From positions 496,001 through 560,000 of the forward strand of contig NZ_BMIB01000002.1 in assembly GCF_014641615.1 (NCBI RefSeq): a stretch of 64,000 nt of DNA. The letters are read 5' to 3'. Made by a program: the position numbers and the translations under genes. Origin of the DNA: Filimonas zeae (GTDB taxonomy: Bacteria; Bacteroidota; Bacteroidia; Chitinophagales; Chitinophagaceae). This document shows positions 24,901 through 33,071 of the stretch, piece after piece; the stretch's first letter is position 1; the number at the start of each line of letters is the position of its first letter. The notes under the pieces were generated by a model, which searched no databases, had not been told where the DNA came from, and saw nothing but the letters and a program-made list of their open reading frames with translations.

Positions 24901-25624
24901 AGACAACCGCTATCCGCTTAATACAACCGGTGCAGCTACCACCACTCAGCTACGTACAGGCCAGCCGGTAGACGGATTGTACACTTATCGTTGGGCGGGC
25001 CTGAACAATCTCGGTCAGCCGCAGATTTACAATTCAAAAGACGCCGTTATTAACAGCGCAGGCTTCCCTACCACCTATGCAGCAGACATGATATATGTAG
25101 GACGTACCACCCCTAAAGTTTTCGGAGGTTTTACCAACACCCTGCAATACAAAAGCTGGTCGTTAAGCGCAAGAATGGCTTACTATATGGGATATAAGTT
25201 TCTGAAAAATGAAATATTCAACGGCAGCTACCCCACCAGTACTCAGCTCAGTGGTCGTTTAAGCACCAGCCGTGCATTGGCCAATCGTTGGCGCCAGCCG
25301 GGTGATGAGGCAATTACCAATGTACCCGGCATAAGCAATGCCAACAGCAAAACCGTAGAATGGTATAACCTCTCCGATATCAGCGTAGCTGATGGCAGTC
25401 ACATCAGACTACAGCAGGTTACACTGGGCTACGCTATGCCTTCTTCCATGCTGAAAAAAATGCCGGTATTCAAAGCAGCTGCTATCAACTTTACAGCAGC
25501 TAACCTGGGCATTATCTGGCGTAAGAACAAAGAGGGTATTGATCCGGATTATGTGATGACCAACGATTACAATAACCTGCCGCCAGCAGTGAACTATTCA
25601 TTGAATTTAAACCTCACTTTCTAA
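21902..25624 (+). CDS. SusC/RagA-type TonB-dependent outer membrane transporter with STN signalling domain
   Basis: This 1240-residue protein starts with an unusually long leader: the hydrophobic signal (residues 43-60) is preceded by about 40 basic, polar residues. Then come an STN/secretin domain (66-138), which in such transporters contacts the FecR-type anti-sigma factor, and a carboxypeptidase-like domain (160-235). The plug (about 245-390) includes VPGVQFDVRNNKITVRGIS and FLKDAAAAAIWGAQAANGVIVVETKKG. A 22-strand-type barrel ends in NYSLNLNLTF. SusC proteins import glycans or peptides bound by their SusD lid. The metalloprotease gene downstream hints at a peptide or protein substrate, which is inference. 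Confidence 0.95.
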   Translation: MKLAALFKRRLLSGRLFTTNENFRNSVRTVLQSPLRRKIALVMRLSIVLLFVCLQQVSARGYAQKVTLSAKQIPLTQAFNSIKAQTGYSFFWDQQLLDKAPLITVAVKDAPLTVALDKCLNGLNLSYEIKGNIVLIKERKAAGATDDNYTPLQAAPADYVISGKVADREGKPLEGATVILNPLDWKVQTNAKGEFSFKGVPDGRYKVEATYVGYNMGRAYANPANNNAPITITLQPTEQEQEEVVLSTGYQRLKKNSVTGSFAVVTAKDIEQTPSPNIMERLEGKVPGVQFDVRNNKITVRGISTFGTGNSPAPLIVIDGFPYIDQKLTNIQATNFSSGPTSGSINPTSPPQPTYSGNSILSSFNPSDIESITFLKDAAAAAIWGAQAANGVIVVETKKGRKNAPTSVSLNATYSASAPAKLSNLNAMSTTDYVNLERELFDKNFYFDAATNYRYAAQSEAVEIMYRAKRGEITADQREAALAEISGRSNYDQIRDYLLQSVTAQQYNLAVSGGNANGSYHISGNYSRNRPVYKSNYGENYFLNSNTSNNFLNNRLTLNTGLNYTYYKSVMNTAALGALSAGRLGLSPYDMLVDANGNTIQRGLSFTRRVSDSLTRLGHLSWTYNPVDELNYNNTTLTKTALRANVSLTGKITDWLNLQLAGQLQRNIEDQVNLQDLQSLATRELVNTGTVITNGRAVNNVPKGGIYKTSNSSGEDYSMRAQLNFNKGWGGGKHQLTALAATEIRQLKSTGYKQTRFGYDPITSSSATINPTVPYTTMYGYTATLGYSDNAVYKVRQRYLSYLSNATYSYLGRYHATASARFEDYSMLGVRRSQRGTPLWSAGLRWDIAREDFMKDVKWVNNLSVRASTGTGGVIPRDAIAFTVVTLSNDSYTSVPMASINGFANPTLTWQTVKNYNAGIDADLFNSRLAITFDIYRKKSYNIFTRFNFNSTYGFNDISYNTADMSNHGYEFSVTGQVIRRKNWQFISSFNLAYSTNEITDNRYPLNTTGAATTTQLRTGQPVDGLYTYRWAGLNNLGQPQIYNSKDAVINSAGFPTTYAADMIYVGRTTPKVFGGFTNTLQYKSWSLSARMAYYMGYKFLKNEIFNGSYPTSTQLSGRLSTSRALANRWRQPGDEAITNVPGISNANSKTVEWYNLSDISVADGSHIRLQQVTLGYAMPSSMLKKMPVFKAAAINFTAANLGIIWRKNKEGIDPDYVMTNDYNNLPPAVNYSLNLNLTF

Positions 25625-25635
25625 TCAAGGTTAAT

Positions 25636-27021
25636 ATGAAACATTCTCATCTTCTATATATAGGCCTGGCGTTTACCTTGTGTACCGCATCATGCCGCAA
25701 ATACGTTGAAATAACCCAGGAAGGTCAGCGCGTGCTGGAATTAACCCAGGACTACGATGGGCTGCTGAATAACACCAACGTTATGCTTAGTACATACAGC
25801 TACCTTACCTATTCCAGCGACGATGGTGGTATGGATGATGCCAACTGGCAGAACAATCTGGTAGCCGGCACACCCAATGCCAACGCGTATACCTGGGGGG
25901 AAAAAATAATTACGGACGGAACCAATGCAGAAGACAATGACTGGCTTGCCATGTACAGAGCGGTATATTACAGCAACCAGGTTATTACCAATGTAATGAA
26001 CAGCAAAGGTGGAACCGATGCAGACAAGCTTAGAATACGGGCTTCTGCACTGGTACACCGCGCCTTCTATTATCACACATTGGTAAACATTTACGCATCT
26101 CAGTACGATTCAGCTACTGCCGCAACAGCACCAGGTTTACCGTTGCGTCTTGACGATCTGATTGATGGAGATCTGACCAGAGTTTCTGTACAAACCGTAT
26201 ACAACCAGATACTGGCCGATCTTAATGCAGCTGTTAACACCGCTGAACTACCGGATGTAGCCCGGTATACTTACCAGGCATCTAAAGCAAGTGCCTATGC
26301 CATGCTGGCCCGCACTTACCTGAACATGCGCAATTTTACCGCAGCCAGAGAGGCAGCAGCTAAGGCCTTACAGTTACAAGGCACTCTGCTTAACTTAAAC
26401 AATTATACATCGGTACTCACCGGCTATCCTCAACGTCATGCAGACCCGGAAGTAATTTTGCTTAAAACAGCATCTACTGCTTATGCTTACCCATTAAGCA
26501 ATTCGTTGAAGCAGGTGTTTGCAGATAGCGCAACAGACCTCCGGTACATTGTATTAACACGTCCCAGCACCTTTGTAAACTCCTGGGCCAACTATTACAC
26601 AAGGGTATTCTTCAAAACCAGCATAGCTAACAATGGCTACATGTCTGGCCCTACCGTACCGGAAATGATGCTGATACAGGCAGAATGTGAGGCACGTGCA
26701 GGAAATACCTCTGCCGCTGTAACAGTACTGAACAACCTGCGCAAGCAACGCTATACAACTGCAGGTTATACCGATGTTACTGCCGGTAATGGTAGCGAAG
26801 CCCTGCAACTGGTATTGCGTGAAAGAAGAAAGGAACTGATGAATACCGGTATACGCTGGTTTGATCAACGTCGTTTACAGAAAGACGGCTTCATATCTAC
26901 CGTTACCAGAACATTTAAAGGTGCCACCTATACCTTAGCGCCAGGCAGCAACAGGTACACTTTCCCCATAGCGGATAAGTACATCTATCTGAACCCTGAA
27001 ATACAACAAAATCCAAGATAA
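25636..27021 (+). CDS. SusD/RagB-family substrate-binding lipoprotein
   Basis: This 461-residue protein has a lipobox LCTASC (Cys20) and the helical TPR-like body of SusD proteins: YRAVYYSNQVITNV, RIRASALVHRAFYYHTLVNIYA, ASKASAYAMLARTYLNMRNF. The C-terminal SusD domain has PEMMLIQAECEARAGN and LRERRKELMNTGIRWFDQRRL. It sits 11 bp after susC, and the two proteins form the lid and barrel of one outer-membrane importer. The bound substrate is not readable from sequence. Confidence 0.95.
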   Translation: MKHSHLLYIGLAFTLCTASCRKYVEITQEGQRVLELTQDYDGLLNNTNVMLSTYSYLTYSSDDGGMDDANWQNNLVAGTPNANAYTWGEKIITDGTNAEDNDWLAMYRAVYYSNQVITNVMNSKGGTDADKLRIRASALVHRAFYYHTLVNIYASQYDSATAATAPGLPLRLDDLIDGDLTRVSVQTVYNQILADLNAAVNTAELPDVARYTYQASKASAYAMLARTYLNMRNFTAAREAAAKALQLQGTLLNLNNYTSVLTGYPQRHADPEVILLKTASTAYAYPLSNSLKQVFADSATDLRYIVLTRPSTFVNSWANYYTRVFFKTSIANNGYMSGPTVPEMMLIQAECEARAGNTSAAVTVLNNLRKQRYTTAGYTDVTAGNGSEALQLVLRERRKELMNTGIRWFDQRRLQKDGFISTVTRTFKGATYTLAPGSNRYTFPIADKYIYLNPEIQQNPR

Positions 27022-27040
27022 TTAAATAGCCCTCCCCCAT

Positions 27041-27083
27041 GAAAACCAGCCACAGCTGCGGTATATCCGTTGGCTGTGGTTTT
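27041..27083 (+). terminator. probable terminator after susD
   Basis: A CCACAGC/GCTGTGG stem with a 16-nt loop is followed by TTTT and preceded by GAAAA. It lies between susD and the metalloprotease, which would then need its own promoter or read-through. Confidence 0.5.
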
Positions 27084-27133
27084 CCTACGCCCTGCTGAAA
27101 AAATAAAAGTTTAAATCAAGTATACTACCAATT

Positions 27134-29704
27134 ATGTTTAGAAGAAGACGGTTTGCAGCTTTGGGCGCTTTTGCTATTGCCTTGTTGCTGACAGACGCAG
27201 CTGAAGCTCAGAAGAAAAAACGCGCTCCGGAAAACACACCGGGCAAAGGCGTTGACACTACTAAGAAAAGTGCAGACAGCACGCGCAAAAATGCCGCAGC
27301 CCCTAATGCGCTGAAGCCGTATAAGGATGTGATTACCGCGGGCATGAAAACCAGCACCGGCTATTTTACCATTCACCAGAAAGACGACAAGTTCTTTTTT
27401 GAAATTCCCAATACCCTGCTGGGCCGGGAGATTATGATTATTGCCCGTGTATCCAAAGCCTCCGCTGATATGCGCAATGGTTCCAGCGGTTATGCCGGCG
27501 ACCAGATTGGCGAAGCGGTATACCGTTTTGAAAAAGGCCCGTCTAACAAGCTGTTCATGCGCCGTATTTCGTTTTCTGAGTATGCAGGTGATAGCAGTAA
27601 GGCTATGTACTCTGCCGTACAAAAGAACAACGTACAGGCTATAGCCATGGCGTTTCCCATTGCAGCGCTTAAACCAGATTCCTCTGCTGTAGTGGTAGAT
27701 GCTACTGAATTTATAAACAGCGATAACGACATTCTGTACTTCCAGAAAAAGCTGTTTAAAGACCGCGCAGGTATGGGGTCGCAGATAAACGACCGCAGTT
27801 ATATTGAGTATGTACACACTTATTCAACCAACATAGAAATACATGCGGTTAAAACCTATACAGCGGGCATGAACCCTACTTCTTCTAACTACACGGTTGA
27901 GTTGAACTCCTCGCTGGTACTGTTACCGGCCGTTCCCATGAAGCCGCGTATTATGGATGAGCGTGTGGGTTATTTTGCAACGGGCTTCCGCGATTTTGAT
28001 GCTGATCCGCAGGGCGTATCCAATACCATTTATGCTACCCGCTGGCGCCTGGAGCCTAAAGCAGAGGATATGGACAAATATCTGCGTGGTGAACTGGTGG
28101 AACCTGTTAAACCTATTGTATTCTATATTGATCCTGTTACCCCTAAAAAATGGGTTCCTTACCTGATGCAGGGTGTAAACGACTGGAAAAAAGCATTTGA
28201 AAAAGCAGGCTTCAAAAATGCCATCATGGCTAAAGAAGCACCTTCCAGAGAGGAAGACAGCACCTGGAGTATTGATGATGCCAGCCATTCTGCTATCATT
28301 TACCGCCCTTCTGCCGTTGCCAATGCCATGGGCCCCAGCGTTGCCGACCCGCGCAGTGGTGAAATTATTGAGAGCCATATTTTCTGGTACCACAACGTAA
28401 TGTCTATACTGCACAGCTGGTATATGATGCAGTGTGCAGCTGTTGACCCACGTGCGCGCAAACTGGAATTTGACGATTCGCTGATGGGTCAGCTGATTCG
28501 CTTTGTATCTTCTCACGAAGTGGGCCATACGCTGGGTCTTCGCCACAACTTCGGTTCCAGCTCTACCGTGCCGGTTGAAAAACTGCGCGATAAAGCATGG
28601 GTAGAAAAACACGGCCACACTCCTTCTATTATGGACTATGCCCGTTTTAACTACGTGGCACAGCCGGAAGATAATATTGGCGATAAAGGTCTGTTTCCGC
28701 GTATAAACGATTATGATGAGTGGGCTATTGAGTGGGGTTATCGTCTGCGTCCGGAATACAAAACCGCAGCAGAAGAAAAGAAAGCTTTAACCAAAATAGT
28801 ATCAGACAGCCTGGCTAAAAACAACCGTTTATGGTTTGGCAGTGAAATGGAACCCGTAGATGCCCGCAGCCAGTCTGAAGATCTGGGTGATGATGCCGTA
28901 CTGGCCAGCAGCTACGGTATCAAAAACCTGAAAAGAATTCTTCCGCAACTGATTAACTGGACTACCAGACCTGATGAAGGTTATGCCAATCTGCAAAGGC
29001 ATTATGCGGAATTACTGGGCCAGTTCGGTCGGTACGTAGGGCATGTAGTTAAAAACATAGGCGGCGTAAATCATACCCCCAAAGTAGCAGGCCAGCCAGG
29101 TCCTGTGTTTGAAGTAGCCCCTTACGAAAAAAGCAAAAATGCTGTACGTTTTCTGAACGAGCAGGTGTTTGCTACTCCTTTGTGGCTGAAGAATGATGAT
29201 ATACTCAACCGCCTTCACGAATACAATGCCCCCGTTTCTTTTGGCATTGAACTCAGTACTATTCAACGCGAGATAATTGAAGCATTGAATACACGCTTCC
29301 GTTACAGCAGCCTTTGGTGGCAGGAGCAAAACGCCAACGGCAAAAAGGTATATACCCTTACCGAAATGCTCAGCGACTTCCGTAAAGGCATATTTAAAGA
29401 GTTGTACGAAGGCAAGAATGTAGACAGCTACCGCCGTAACCTGCAGAAAATATATGTTGGCCGCTTTATGCATCAGGTATTTGTAGCAGGCGATCCGTTC
29501 AGCACCATTGTACCGGGAACTACTTACCGTATTTCCCAGTCTGATATTATGTCGCTGCTGAAAGACGAAATGCGTCAGATTCAGCAATTGCTGAAAACCG
29601 GCATGCAGCGCCCCGGCACCGATAAATTTACCCGTTTACATTGCCAGGACCTGATTAACTGGATAGATGCAGGCTTTAAAGCAGATTCGCAAACTGTACG
29701 CTAA
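27134..29704 (+). CDS. secreted zinc metalloprotease (HExxHxxGxxH metzincin-like, DUF5117/DUF5118 type)
   Basis: This 856-residue protein has a signal peptide (ending near TDAAEAQ) and a basic linker, then a long N-terminal region typical of Bacteroidota DUF5117/5118 proteases. The metalloprotease centre is HEVGHTLGLRH at residues 461-471: two His and Glu of HExxH plus the third His, with a downstream PSIMDYARFNY Met-turn. It is likely periplasmic or surface-located. It follows a SusC/SusD pair, so cleavage of protein or peptide substrates for import is a reasonable guess. The probable terminator between them weakens the operon argument. Confidence 0.92.
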   Translation: MFRRRRFAALGAFAIALLLTDAAEAQKKKRAPENTPGKGVDTTKKSADSTRKNAAAPNALKPYKDVITAGMKTSTGYFTIHQKDDKFFFEIPNTLLGREIMIIARVSKASADMRNGSSGYAGDQIGEAVYRFEKGPSNKLFMRRISFSEYAGDSSKAMYSAVQKNNVQAIAMAFPIAALKPDSSAVVVDATEFINSDNDILYFQKKLFKDRAGMGSQINDRSYIEYVHTYSTNIEIHAVKTYTAGMNPTSSNYTVELNSSLVLLPAVPMKPRIMDERVGYFATGFRDFDADPQGVSNTIYATRWRLEPKAEDMDKYLRGELVEPVKPIVFYIDPVTPKKWVPYLMQGVNDWKKAFEKAGFKNAIMAKEAPSREEDSTWSIDDASHSAIIYRPSAVANAMGPSVADPRSGEIIESHIFWYHNVMSILHSWYMMQCAAVDPRARKLEFDDSLMGQLIRFVSSHEVGHTLGLRHNFGSSSTVPVEKLRDKAWVEKHGHTPSIMDYARFNYVAQPEDNIGDKGLFPRINDYDEWAIEWGYRLRPEYKTAAEEKKALTKIVSDSLAKNNRLWFGSEMEPVDARSQSEDLGDDAVLASSYGIKNLKRILPQLINWTTRPDEGYANLQRHYAELLGQFGRYVGHVVKNIGGVNHTPKVAGQPGPVFEVAPYEKSKNAVRFLNEQVFATPLWLKNDDILNRLHEYNAPVSFGIELSTIQREIIEALNTRFRYSSLWWQEQNANGKKVYTLTEMLSDFRKGIFKELYEGKNVDSYRRNLQKIYVGRFMHQVFVAGDPFSTIVPGTTYRISQSDIMSLLKDEMRQIQQLLKTGMQRPGTDKFTRLHCQDLINWIDAGFKADSQTVR

Positions 29705-29735
29705 GCACAGCCTGCGGGTTTGATTGTTAAAAAAC

Positions 29736-29769
29736 GGGCGTCTCCCCTTCAACGGGAGGCGCCTTTTTT
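29736..29769 (+). terminator. terminator after the metalloprotease gene
   Basis: A GC-rich hairpin (GGCGTCTCCC with GGGAGGCGCC, one bulge) is followed by TTTTTT. Confidence 0.85.
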
Positions 29770-29890
29770 GTGTACATATCCCTCTGTCAGGCTTAAAATG
29801 GTTAAAAAACTGTCATTTCTCCATTCATAACCTCATTTTAATCTCCTTACAGCCCTTTCCACCGTTTTGTTGCACTACCTTGCAGCCGCA

Positions 29891-30340
29891 ATGAAAAGAA
29901 TAGCCAACTACCGCAGGCTTCTGGGGGTTACACCGGAAGCTGATTTAAAAGAACTGAAATCCGTTTACCGCAATCTGATGAAAGAGTGGCATCCGGACAA
30001 ATTCGCCCATAGCGAAGAAGAAAAGCTGGCAGCGGAAGAAAAAAGCAAGGTGTTAATCAATGCCTACCATTTTCTGGTAAGCATTGCCCCGGAAACCATT
30101 GAACAGGCTTTACCGGAGTATAAAGAAATGATTACCAATTCTCAGGTAATGGATTTCAACTTCGAAAAAGAGATATTGAAAATAACGTTTACCGATGGCA
30201 GCACTTATGAGTACTACGGCGTACCTAAAAACCTGTATATCAAACTTTGCCAAACCGATATACCAGACCGGTTCTGCCGCAGACATATTTACCACGAGTT
30301 TATTTACCGCAAAGTGAGCAAGGCAACGGAAGAAGCCTAA
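29891..30340 (+). CDS. J-domain protein with C-terminal KTSC domain
   Basis: From ATG 29891 (MKRIANYRRLL) the protein is 149 residues. The N-terminal J-domain has the HPD motif at residues 34-36 (KEWHPDKF), which stimulates DnaK-type chaperone ATPase. A KTSC-like domain follows (about 85-145: FEKEILKITFTDGSTYEYYGVPKNLYIKL), a small fold linked to lysyl-tRNA synthetase relatives and nucleic-acid contexts. A TTG eight codons upstream would extend it but adds no conserved sequence. It is flanked by terminators on both sides, so it is monocistronic. The client is unknown. Confidence 0.85.
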   Translation: MKRIANYRRLLGVTPEADLKELKSVYRNLMKEWHPDKFAHSEEEKLAAEEKSKVLINAYHFLVSIAPETIEQALPEYKEMITNSQVMDFNFEKEILKITFTDGSTYEYYGVPKNLYIKLCQTDIPDRFCRRHIYHEFIYRKVSKATEEA

Positions 30341-30370
30341 GCTGCTCTTCTCTGGTAATTACAAAATAGT

Positions 30371-30404
30371 AAAAGGGCGTTCTCCTGGTGGAGACGCCCT
30401 TTTA
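30371..30404 (+). terminator. terminator after the J-domain gene
   Basis: A hairpin AAAAGGGCGT(T)CTCC / GGAGACGCCCTTTT with a 4-nt loop and T-rich 3' arm. Confidence 0.85.
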
Positions 30405-30436
30405 TCATATGAAATGCCCTATATTAGAGTAAAGCA

Positions 30437-31072
30437 ATGCCCTTGAATAAAAGCGCCTCCCTACTACTTATCTGCACGCTATTTTCCACAAAACTGTACG
30501 CGCAGATTATCATAGACAGCCCTGCCAGTCGTGTTGTATATATAGGTGCTAACAATGAATTCAAAATTTCCATTGCAAATAAACCCGCCAGTTCATACAT
30601 CGCCACTGTTAGTACAGGTAACATATCCACCGCTTCAGGCAACAGGTACATATGGACTATCTGTAATACCTCAGACACATCCGGCACCGTAATTCTACGC
30701 TCCAGGCAAAAGTCCGCAGACTCCTGTGTATTCAGGTTTAGCATCCGCCCTTTGCCTAACCCCACAATTATGGCAAACGAATTTGCCCTACGGGCCGATC
30801 TGGAAAATTTCCCGCTGGAGGGTATTCCCTTTAAAGTGGTAAAATTCACCATAACTATTCTCCGGAAAGGAAAACCACCACTTGTGTTTCCACAACCTGG
30901 AAATCTTTATAATAGGGAAACATTACTCGCATTGGAGCGGCTACAGCCGGATGACAACATAATTATTGATAACATCTACATACAATATGGATGCTCTTTA
31001 ACCATCCGGAAAATTAACACCGCTATCAACCACACTTACGCAGAATTGCTTGAAAGCCGCCGTGTACGTTAA
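30437..31072 (+). CDS. secreted protein resembling GldM C-terminal domains
   Basis: This 211-residue protein has a signal peptide (cut near LYAQ, residue 23). Two stretches recall the periplasmic domains of GldM, a type IX secretion/gliding subunit: VVYIGANNEFKISIANKP resembles the 'VLYIGVDNPVxI' strand, and FRFSIRPLPNPTIM with FALRADLENFPLEGIPFKVVKFTITI resembles 'FRVKxVPDP... LENFDF...FxVxSF'. There is no membrane anchor and no neighbouring gldKLMN gene, so this is a free-standing copy of the fold. From memory such orphans occur in Bacteroidota; their role is not known to me. Confidence 0.7.
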   Translation: MPLNKSASLLLICTLFSTKLYAQIIIDSPASRVVYIGANNEFKISIANKPASSYIATVSTGNISTASGNRYIWTICNTSDTSGTVILRSRQKSADSCVFRFSIRPLPNPTIMANEFALRADLENFPLEGIPFKVVKFTITILRKGKPPLVFPQPGNLYNRETLLALERLQPDDNIIIDNIYIQYGCSLTIRKINTAINHTYAELLESRRVR

Positions 31073-31126
31073 GCAACACCACTTTGCCCATTTATAGCTA
31101 TATTGGCCCAAAATCCGTTGTGTAGT

Positions 31127-31900
31127 ATGAGGATAGCCACCTATAACGTGAATGGTATTACCGCCCGCTTACCGGTGCTTTTGCGCTGGCTGGAAGAAAC
31201 ACAGCCGGATGTGGTTTGTTTGCAGGAACTGAAAGCGCCGCAGGAGAAGTTTCCGGAGCAGGCTATCCGCGATGCGGGATATAAAGCCATCTGGCACGGA
31301 CAGAAAAGCTGGAATGGCGTGGCCATTTTATCGCGTACGGAAGAGATAGAAGAACGCTGCCGTGTGTTACCCGATGATCCGGAAGATTTGCAAAGCCGTT
31401 ATATAGAGGCCCGTATTAAAGATATTGTGGTAGGTTGTTTATATCTGCCCAATGGCAACCCGGCTCCGGGCCCTAAGTTCGATTACAAGCTGGGTTGGTT
31501 TAAAAGGTTCAGCCAGCATGCACAGCAGCTGCTGAATGAAGGCGTACCGGTGGTGCTGGCCGGGGATTACAACGCCATACCTACAGAGAAAGATGTATAC
31601 AAGCCCGAGCGCTGGACAGAAGATGCCTTATTCCGCCCGGAAACACGCAAGGCTTATCATAACCTGATAGCACAGGGCTGGACAGATGCCATACGCAAAC
31701 TGCACCCGGATGAAACGGTGTATACCTTCTGGGATTATTTCCGGGATGCGTATGGCCGTAATGCGGGTTTACGTATTGACCATTTTCTGCTGAGTCCGCA
31801 ACTGGCACCGAGGCTACAGAAAGCAGAAGTAGACCGCTTTGTACGCGGCTGGGAAAAAACAAGCGATCATGGACCTGTGTGGATTGAAATACAAGATTAA
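31127..31900 (+). CDS. xth: exodeoxyribonuclease III (AP endonuclease family)
   Basis: From ATG 31127 (MRIATYNVNGITARLPVLL) the enzyme is 257 residues; an upstream TTG is not needed. The endonuclease/exonuclease/phosphatase fold is evident from RIATYNVNG, VVCLQELKAPQEKFP (metal-binding Glu), VVLAGDYNAIPTEKDVY (Asp and Asn), GLRIDHFLLS and TSDHGPVWIE (catalytic His). It removes abasic sites and 3' blocking groups from DNA. It is a cytoplasmic repair enzyme. Confidence 0.95.
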   Translation: MRIATYNVNGITARLPVLLRWLEETQPDVVCLQELKAPQEKFPEQAIRDAGYKAIWHGQKSWNGVAILSRTEEIEERCRVLPDDPEDLQSRYIEARIKDIVVGCLYLPNGNPAPGPKFDYKLGWFKRFSQHAQQLLNEGVPVVLAGDYNAIPTEKDVYKPERWTEDALFRPETRKAYHNLIAQGWTDAIRKLHPDETVYTFWDYFRDAYGRNAGLRIDHFLLSPQLAPRLQKAEVDRFVRGWEKTSDHGPVWIEIQD

Positions 31901-31921
31901 TAACCTGCTAAACAGTTACAC

Positions 31922-32392
31922 CTGAACCAGAACCTTTTACTTCTTTTTATTTTTATCAGCTTACTTATTCTGCCTGCCTTTATACAAAAAGCCAAAGACA
32001 AACTGTATAAAGGCAAAGGCTTTCATATCAGCTATCCACCCAACTGGGAATGTGTGGAAGAAAACAGTATAGTAAGCATCTACCCTACCGAAAACTACGG
32101 TACCCTAAGTATTGTGCGGTACGAAAACATTACCGTTCCGGAAAATGCCACACCTGCGCTACTGGCAGAAATACAAGGCTTGCCGCCCGATGCGGTCAAC
32201 TTTCTCATTATGCCTAAAAGTACCCATACAGAATATTATCAGGAATACAAACGCGCCAACGCGCAATGGGTGGTAAAAGCCTTCCGGCAACAAGAGGAAT
32301 TACTGGTAATAACCATTCATTGTAATATACCTCAGTGGGGCGAACAGCGGAATGCGTTTTTAAAAACCATGCATTCCTTTACGCTCCATTAA
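31922..32392 (+). CDS. small exported PsbP-like/DUF1795-type protein, apparent CTG start
   Basis: The open frame runs back from 32392 to a TAA at 31901. The only conventional start would be a GTG at 32054, in the middle of the conserved part. Reading from a CTG at 31922 gives MNQNLLLLFIFISLLILP, a convincing signal/anchor segment, and 156 residues in total. The mature part (GKGFHISYPPNWECV ... FLKTMHSFTL) resembles PsbP-like or DUF1795 proteins that end with a 'F..i..SF' strand. An ATG-to-CTG mutation of a formerly normal gene is also possible. The function is unknown. It converges tail-to-tail with the response regulator gene, 3 bp away. Confidence 0.65.
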   Translation: MNQNLLLLFIFISLLILPAFIQKAKDKLYKGKGFHISYPPNWECVEENSIVSIYPTENYGTLSIVRYENITVPENATPALLAEIQGLPPDAVNFLIMPKSTHTEYYQEYKRANAQWVVKAFRQQEELLVITIHCNIPQWGEQRNAFLKTMHSFTLH

Positions 32393-32395
32393 GTA

Positions 32396-33034
32396 TCAGA
32401 TCATTCTGCATTCTTTCGCTTTTTTCAGCAATAGTTGCGTACTGCTTACATTCAGTTTCTGCATCAGATTTTTACGGTGTGTTTCTATAGTATAGCTGCT
32501 TAAAAAAAGTTTTTCTGCAATCTGCGGCCCGTTAAGTCCTTCATGCAGCAACAACAGAATTTCCTTTTCGCGGCGGGTAAGTACCGGCGCATTTTTCAGG
32601 GCATCACCCGTACTGCAAAACTGCTCCAGCAGCTTCTGATTGGCCCCCTTACTCAAAAACACCTTATTATCCATCACAGCATCAATGGCTTCCAGCAGTT
32701 CTTCCCGCCCCATATCCTTCAGCAAATACCCATTACCGCCATGGGCAAGAAACTGCGAAATTATACCTGCTTCGTTAATAGAAGTAAGCCCTATAATTTT
32801 TACCGCTTTATGCATCCTCCGTATCTGTGCACATAACGTAAGCCCGTCTGTATCCGGAAGGCTTATATCCAGTAATATAATGTCTACCGTATTATCATTC
32901 AAAAAATTAAGCGCATCGGCTGCATTGGTGCAGGCACATGCCACCTGTAGCCAGGTTACGTCCCGCAGCATCATAGCAATTCCACCTGCCACCAGCGGGT
33001 GATCGTCAATAATCAGTATGGGTATCGGTATCAT
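32396..33034 (-). CDS. NarL/FixJ-family response regulator
   Basis: This 212-residue protein has a receiver domain with acidic pocket Asp10-Asp11 (ILIIDDHPLVAGG), phospho-acceptor Asp56 (IILLDISLPDTDG) and conserved Lys (NGYLLKDM). A LuxR-type helix-turn-helix follows (LTRREKEILLLLHEGLNGPQIAEKLFLSSYTIETHRKNLMQKL, about 145-205). Its partner kinase starts 37 bp upstream on the same strand, so they form a complete two-component system. Targets are unknown. Confidence 0.95.
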   Translation of the reverse strand: MIPIPILIIDDHPLVAGGIAMMLRDVTWLQVACACTNAADALNFLNDNTVDIILLDISLPDTDGLTLCAQIRRMHKAVKIIGLTSINEAGIISQFLAHGGNGYLLKDMGREELLEAIDAVMDNKVFLSKGANQKLLEQFCSTGDALKNAPVLTRREKEILLLLHEGLNGPQIAEKLFLSSYTIETHRKNLMQKLNVSSTQLLLKKAKECRMI

Positions 33035-33071
33035 AATTACAACAAGATAATAAACAACCCGCGCTCTTTCG

